Origin: Akkermansiaceae bacterium
GTDB taxonomy: Bacteria > Verrucomicrobiota > Verrucomicrobiia > Verrucomicrobiales > Akkermansiaceae
DNA: 9,415 nt
Direction: 5' to 3'
Assembly: GCA_023301645.1 (NCBI GenBank)
Contig: JALZUH010000024.1
Coordinates: 1 to 9,415, forward strand
The position numbers were made by a program, and so were the translations under genes. Positions 6,212 through 9,415 of the stretch are shown in pieces. Below the pieces are notes generated by a model. It had not been told where the DNA came from. It searched no databases and was given only the letters and a program-made list of their open reading frames with translations. Every line of letters begins with the position of its first letter. The first letter of the stretch is position 1.

Positions 6212-6691
6212 TCAGAATGCATTTTTAACAAGATTCACATCCGCTTGCTCGCCATCAGCTAAAATCACCTCCACCACATCAAAGCGCCAAGCCATATCCC
6301 GCCTCCCCAGAAGCTTCAGCCATGAGTTCGCTCCCCGCTCGATGAGCTCTTGTTTTTTGCCATCCACTGCATCCAATGGGCGGCCATATCCGCGCGAAGT
6401 GCGGGTTTTCACCTCTAGAAAGACCAGTATTTCACCATCTCGAGCCACGATATCGACCTCCCCTCCTTTGGGCGCACGGTAATTACCATAAAGCACCTTC
6501 CAGCCAAGTGACTTGAGGTAGACACCAGCCAGCTGCTCACCCAAGTCCCCAATCTCCTTAGCTGACATCCTCTCACTGCCTTTTTTAAAAACGACGCGGC
6601 GCAGCGAGTGCCACACATAAGCACGCCTCAACAAAAATCGACTATACATCACATATAGTCGACTTCGTATCCTCGATAGAGCACCGAGCAT
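6212..6691 (-). CDS. YraN/UPF0102 family nuclease-fold protein with N-terminal extension
   Basis: A member of the UPF0102 (YraN) family, small proteins with a restriction-endonuclease/Holliday-resolvase-like fold whose function is not firmly established. The family core runs from about residue 44: GDLGEQLAGVYL (48-59), GGEVDIVARDG (76-86) and LVFLEVKTRTSRGYG (89-103), giving the acidic Glu/Asp and ExK catalytic-type residues (Glu78, Asp80, Glu93, Lys95), then a helix KKQELIERGANSWL (112-125). The usual length is about 120 residues; here 41 mostly basic residues precede the core. The ATG at 6691 has a GGAAG just upstream. An internal ATG at 6568 would give a 118-residue standard protein, with GAGAGG directly against it, so the start is uncertain. 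The gene follows the b562-like gene by 30 bases and is probably co-transcribed with it. Confidence 0.85.
   Translation of the reverse strand: MLGALSRIRSRLYVMYSRFLLRRAYVWHSLRRVVFKKGSERMSAKEIGDLGEQLAGVYLKSLGWKVLYGNYRAPKGGEVDIVARDGEILVFLEVKTRTSRGYGRPLDAVDGKKQELIERGANSWLKLLGRRDMAWRFDVVEVILADGEQADVNLVKNAF
6638..6662. repeat. Perfect 9-bp inverted repeat in the 5' part of yraN
   Basis: Arms 6638-6646 (TCGACTATA) and 6654-6662 (TATAGTCGA) are perfectly complementary around a 7-base spacer. They lie 30-54 bases inside the longest yraN reading frame, in the non-conserved extension. If translation really starts at 6568, this would be a leader hairpin or an operator-like site rather than coding sequence. 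Confidence 0.6.
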
Positions 6692-6693
6692 TA

Positions 6694-6711
6694 CTTCCAG
6701 ACAGGTGGAAG
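6694..6711 (-). promoter_or_regulatory. Hairpin covering the yraN ribosome binding site
   Basis: Arms 6694-6699 and 6706-6711 make a 6-bp stem with a 6-base loop in the 30-base gap between the b562-like gene and yraN. On the minus strand the second arm contains the GGAAG that would serve as Shine-Dalgarno for the ATG at 6691. This could lower yraN initiation or couple it to translation of the upstream gene. The structure is small, so the claim is tentative. Confidence 0.35.
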
Positions 6712-6721
6712 ACTCTCCGAA

Positions 6722-7153
6722 TTAATCTTCATATTTCTTATGTCCCTCTTTTTTAACCTCTTTGACATTAGCTTGTGCGGCCTCGACTAATGCCTGATCC
6801 TCAGCAAGATAAGCTAACTCAAGCTGACAGATACTTGCATAGCTAAGCCCCATGAGACGGCGATAATCCGCTATCGCAACAGTCTTCTCTTTACCCTCAG
6901 GCATTTCTGAAACCAACGCTGGAATATAAGCAAAACCTTTCAAAATCCCAGCGGCAGCCTCGCGAGCGGCAGCAGCACCTGCACTCCAATCAGAAGGGTC
7001 TATTTTACGCAGCATTTTAAGAGCAGTGTTCGCCTCCTTCATCGACTCATAGAGTGGTGTCTTTTCCTCTTCCGCGCTTACAGAAACGGTCAGTGCCGAG
7101 CTCATGATGACAACAGCGAGAACAACTTTATTTATAACAGAGTTTAAATTCAT
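6722..7153 (-). CDS. Secreted cytochrome b562-like four-helix protein
   Basis: A 143-residue precursor with a Sec signal peptide: a hydrophobic core over about residues 10-25 and a likely cut after SVSA at 27, giving a mature protein of about 116 residues. The mature sequence is all-helical in character and matches E. coli cytochrome b562 in layout: LYESMKEANTALK (34-46) corresponds to the first helix with its heme-ligand Met, and KKEGHKKYED at the end corresponds to the last helix with its heme-ligand His. In this precursor they are Met38 and His138 (mature 11 and 111; 7 and 102 in b562). No CXXCH is present, so heme would be bound non-covalently in the periplasm. I chose the ATG at 7153, preceded by AGAGG; the ATG at 7180 would place nine odd residues before the signal peptide. 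The role of the family is not well known. The identification is by recalled similarity. Confidence 0.65.
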   Translation of the reverse strand: MNLNSVINKVVLAVVIMSSALTVSVSAEEEKTPLYESMKEANTALKMLRKIDPSDWSAGAAAAREAAAGILKGFAYIPALVSEMPEGKEKTVAIADYRRLMGLSYASICQLELAYLAEDQALVEAAQANVKEVKKEGHKKYED

Positions 7154-7159
7154 TACCTC

Positions 7160-7190
7160 TATATACAGCCAATATCTCATTACCTGTCAA
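7160..7190 (-). promoter_or_regulatory. Candidate promoter of the b562-like gene
   Basis: A perfect TTGACA (-35 consensus) occurs on the minus strand at 7190-7185, followed after 17 bases by TGTATA (7167-7162) or after 19 bases by TATATA (7165-7160). The -10 match is modest. If used, transcription would begin almost at the ATG at 7153, so the message would be nearly leaderless; this lowers my confidence. Confidence 0.3.
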
Positions 7191-7261
7191 CACTCAGATT
7201 AAAACATCACAACAGCAAAGCTCGACAAAGCTAGCTGAAGATCTTTAACTCCGAGCTGAAC

Positions 7262-9415
7262 ATGGCTGGCTCCAAAGAAAAAAAACTAACGCCAATGATG
7301 GCACAGTATCAGACGATGCGTCGCTCACTTCCCGACGACATCCTTCTGTTTTACCGACTAGGTGACTTCTACGAAATGTTCTTCGAAGATGCCAAAACAG
7401 CATCCATGCTCCTCAATGTCGCCCTCACCAAGCGCAATGACATCCCCATGTGTGGTGTCCCCCATCATGCGGCCCAAGGATACATCGCAAAGCTTGTCAT
7501 GGCGGGTAAGCGTGTTGCCATTGCCGAGCAAACCACCAGCCCAGAGCCCGGGAAAATTGTCGAACGCGAAATAGCACAGATCATCTCTGCAGGGACCGTC
7601 AGCGACATGACCCTGCTCGACGACACACAGAATAACTACATTGCCGCAGTCTACCAAATTGGTAAAACCATAGGACTTGCCTGCGCTGACCACTCTACAG
7701 GTGATTTTTCCGTATCAGAATTTGATCACCCAGATGCGCTACAGGACGCCCTGCAGCGACTCTTGCCAAAGGAACTCATTATCCCTGATGACCAGATCAA
7801 TAGCTTCGGTCACTTACGCGGCGCCCTCCCCTATGACGGCTACGCCTTCCTCACCGACCAAGCCCGCGCCGCACTCTGCGACCACTTCAAGGTGCAGTCA
7901 CTCCGTGGCTACGGCTGTGATGACATGAATGCCTCGGTATCTGCCGCAGGTGCCATTCTTCACTACCTCGCCTACCAGCTACGCCGCTCCTGCGACCACC
8001 TGCGACACATCTCAGTTCGCAGCGAAGGAGACCACGTCATCATTGACGCCTCATCACAGCGGAATTTAGACCTCGTCGACTCACCTACCGGGAAAGTTCA
8101 TTCACTCTTAGGAGCCCTCGATCGCACCGCAACACCGATGGGTGCCCGAAAGCTTCGTGACTGGATTCTCCACCCACTCCGAGACCTTACCACACTCACT
8201 GCCAGACAGGATCTCATCGCCTCCTTTCTAAGCGAACCCTTCATCCTAGGGCAGTGCCGTGAATCACTCAAAGGCATCCGTGACATCGAGCGCACCACAT
8301 CACGCCTCTCGCAGAACTCTGGTAATGCTCGCGACTTACTATCGCTCCTCAGCTCACTGCTTAAAATCCCCGAACTCAAAAGCCACCTAGCTGCCCTCAA
8401 TGAGCAATCCCCGATAGCGCAATCAGCCTTTCAAACTAACCTCTACGATCAGCTCCACCTCTTCCCCGACCTCACCGACCTACTCCAGAGAGCACTCTCA
8501 GACGAGCCGCCAGCAAGCACCAAAGAAGCTGGCATCATTCGCGATGGCTACCTCCCCGAGCTCGACGAGCTTCGCGCCGCCTCAACTAGTGGTAAACAGT
8601 GGCTAGCCGAGCTACAAGAAAGTGAGCGCAAGCGCACCGGCATCGACACCCTTAAGATCAAATACAATAATGTATTTGGATACTTCCTCGAAGTCACCAA
8701 GGCAAAGGCCGCCCTAGTCCCTGACGACTATCAGCGGAAACAAACCATGACCAATGCTGAGCGATTCATCACGCCTGAGCTTAAGGAAATGGAAAACAAA
8801 ATCCTCGGTGCCGACGAACGCGCCAAACAGCTCGAATACGAAGAATTTGTCAAACTCCGCCAAGCTGTAGCCGATGAAATAGATCGCTTGCAACAGTGCG
8901 CTGACGCCCTCGCCACACTCGACGTCCTACTCGGGCTCTCTGAGCTAGCCCAGCTCCACCAGCACACGCGCCCACTACTCGACGACTCACGTCATTTAGA
9001 AATCAGCAATGGCAGACACCCAGTCCTAGAGCAGACATTGGACAATGAGAAATTCGTCCCCAATGACACCCTCATGGAATTTGACAGCTCCCGCCTTATC
9101 CTCCTCACAGGGCCCAATATGGCAGGAAAGTCCACCTATATCCGCCAAGTTGCCCTCATCACCCTCATGGCACAGATTGGAGCTTACGTCCCTGCCGAAA
9201 AAGCGCACATCGGACTAGTCGACCGCATCTTCTGCCGAGTAGGAGCCTCCGACGACCTCACCAGTGGCCAGTCCACCTTTATGGTAGAGATGAACGAAAC
9301 CTCTCTAATCATCAATAACGCCACCTCGCACTCCTTAGTCATTCTCGATGAGATAGGCAGAGGCACCGCCACCTTTGACGGACTATCCATCGCCTGGTCT
9401 GTAGCCGAGCACCTG
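7262..9415 (+). CDS. mutS: DNA mismatch repair ATPase MutS (3' end beyond the window)
   Basis: Recognises base mismatches and small loops after replication and, with ATP, recruits MutL. The frame is open from the ATG to the window edge (718 codons); about 130 C-terminal residues are expected beyond, judging from the 853-residue E. coli protein. The mismatch-reading motif GDFYEMF has Phe36 and Glu38, as in E. coli. Connector, lever and clamp regions follow without a break. The ATPase domain shows Walker A GPNMAGKST (617-625), the signature segment SGQSTFMVEM, Walker B VILDE and then GRGTATFDG, where Ala703 replaces the usual Ser. No Shine-Dalgarno is evident; a 6-bp pairing (7219-7224 with 7252-7257) lies just ahead of the ATG. 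It diverges from the b562-like gene across 108 bases, which must hold both promoters. Confidence 0.97.
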   Translation, partial: MAGSKEKKLTPMMAQYQTMRRSLPDDILLFYRLGDFYEMFFEDAKTASMLLNVALTKRNDIPMCGVPHHAAQGYIAKLVMAGKRVAIAEQTTSPEPGKIVEREIAQIISAGTVSDMTLLDDTQNNYIAAVYQIGKTIGLACADHSTGDFSVSEFDHPDALQDALQRLLPKELIIPDDQINSFGHLRGALPYDGYAFLTDQARAALCDHFKVQSLRGYGCDDMNASVSAAGAILHYLAYQLRRSCDHLRHISVRSEGDHVIIDASSQRNLDLVDSPTGKVHSLLGALDRTATPMGARKLRDWILHPLRDLTTLTARQDLIASFLSEPFILGQCRESLKGIRDIERTTSRLSQNSGNARDLLSLLSSLLKIPELKSHLAALNEQSPIAQSAFQTNLYDQLHLFPDLTDLLQRALSDEPPASTKEAGIIRDGYLPELDELRAASTSGKQWLAELQESERKRTGIDTLKIKYNNVFGYFLEVTKAKAALVPDDYQRKQTMTNAERFITPELKEMENKILGADERAKQLEYEEFVKLRQAVADEIDRLQQCADALATLDVLLGLSELAQLHQHTRPLLDDSRHLEISNGRHPVLEQTLDNEKFVPNDTLMEFDSSRLILLTGPNMAGKSTYIRQVALITLMAQIGAYVPAEKAHIGLVDRIFCRVGASDDLTSGQSTFMVEMNETSLIINNATSHSLVILDEIGRGTATFDGLSIAWSVAEHL

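Noticed and set aside
7154..7180. Longer start (ATG at 7180) for the b562-like protein
   Set aside because: It would put nine extra residues before a normal signal peptide and would overlap the best promoter-like TTGACA. The ATG at 7153 has AGAGG ahead of it.
7358..9390. Several short minus-strand ORFs opposite mutS, and short plus-strand frames inside it
   Set aside because: They are shadows of a fully conserved MutS coding sequence and show Ser/Arg-rich, domainless translations.

Overview
The window carries a block of eight minus-strand genes (about 7153 down to 52) and, diverging from its upstream end, the first 718 codons of mutS on the plus strand, cut off by the window edge. Gene content and protein style suggest a Gram-negative-type bacterium of the PVC group, most likely Verrucomicrobiota. 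The hints are a STAS protein with a long helical C-terminal tail, small secreted b562-like and lipoprotein genes, a CBS-regulated family II pyrophosphatase and generally weak Shine-Dalgarno sequences. This placement is inference; there is no rRNA or tRNA to confirm it.

Layout in minus-strand reading order: a secreted cytochrome b562-like protein (7153-6722); a YraN/UPF0102 nuclease-fold protein (6691-6212); a CBS-DRTGG family II inorganic pyrophosphatase (6098-4404); a short glutamate 5-kinase, ProB, without a PUA domain (4379-3624); a STAS anti-anti-sigma-like protein (3531-3010); a 366-base AT-rich gap; a small lipoprotein made almost entirely of Gly-Ser-Val/Leu triplets (2643-2380) with a strong intrinsic terminator; a second very small lipoprotein (2275-2099) followed by two hairpins; and a 598-residue two-domain enzyme (1848-52).

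The most interesting gene is this last one. It joins an N-terminal FAD-dependent oxidoreductase of the glycine-oxidase/MnmC type to a C-terminal SAM methyltransferase of the MnmM (YtqB) type. MnmM methylates nm5s2U to mnm5s2U at tRNA wobble position 34, and the FAD half of E. coli MnmC makes nm5s2U from cmnm5s2U. The fusion therefore looks like an analogue of bifunctional MnmC, with the domain order reversed and an unrelated methyltransferase doing the second step.

The remaining genes are housekeeping (mismatch repair, proline synthesis, pyrophosphate removal) or envelope proteins. The pyrophosphatase and proB are 24 bases apart and b562-like and yraN 30 bases apart, so each pair is probably co-transcribed. 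I see no mobile element, CRISPR array, phage gene or RNA gene.
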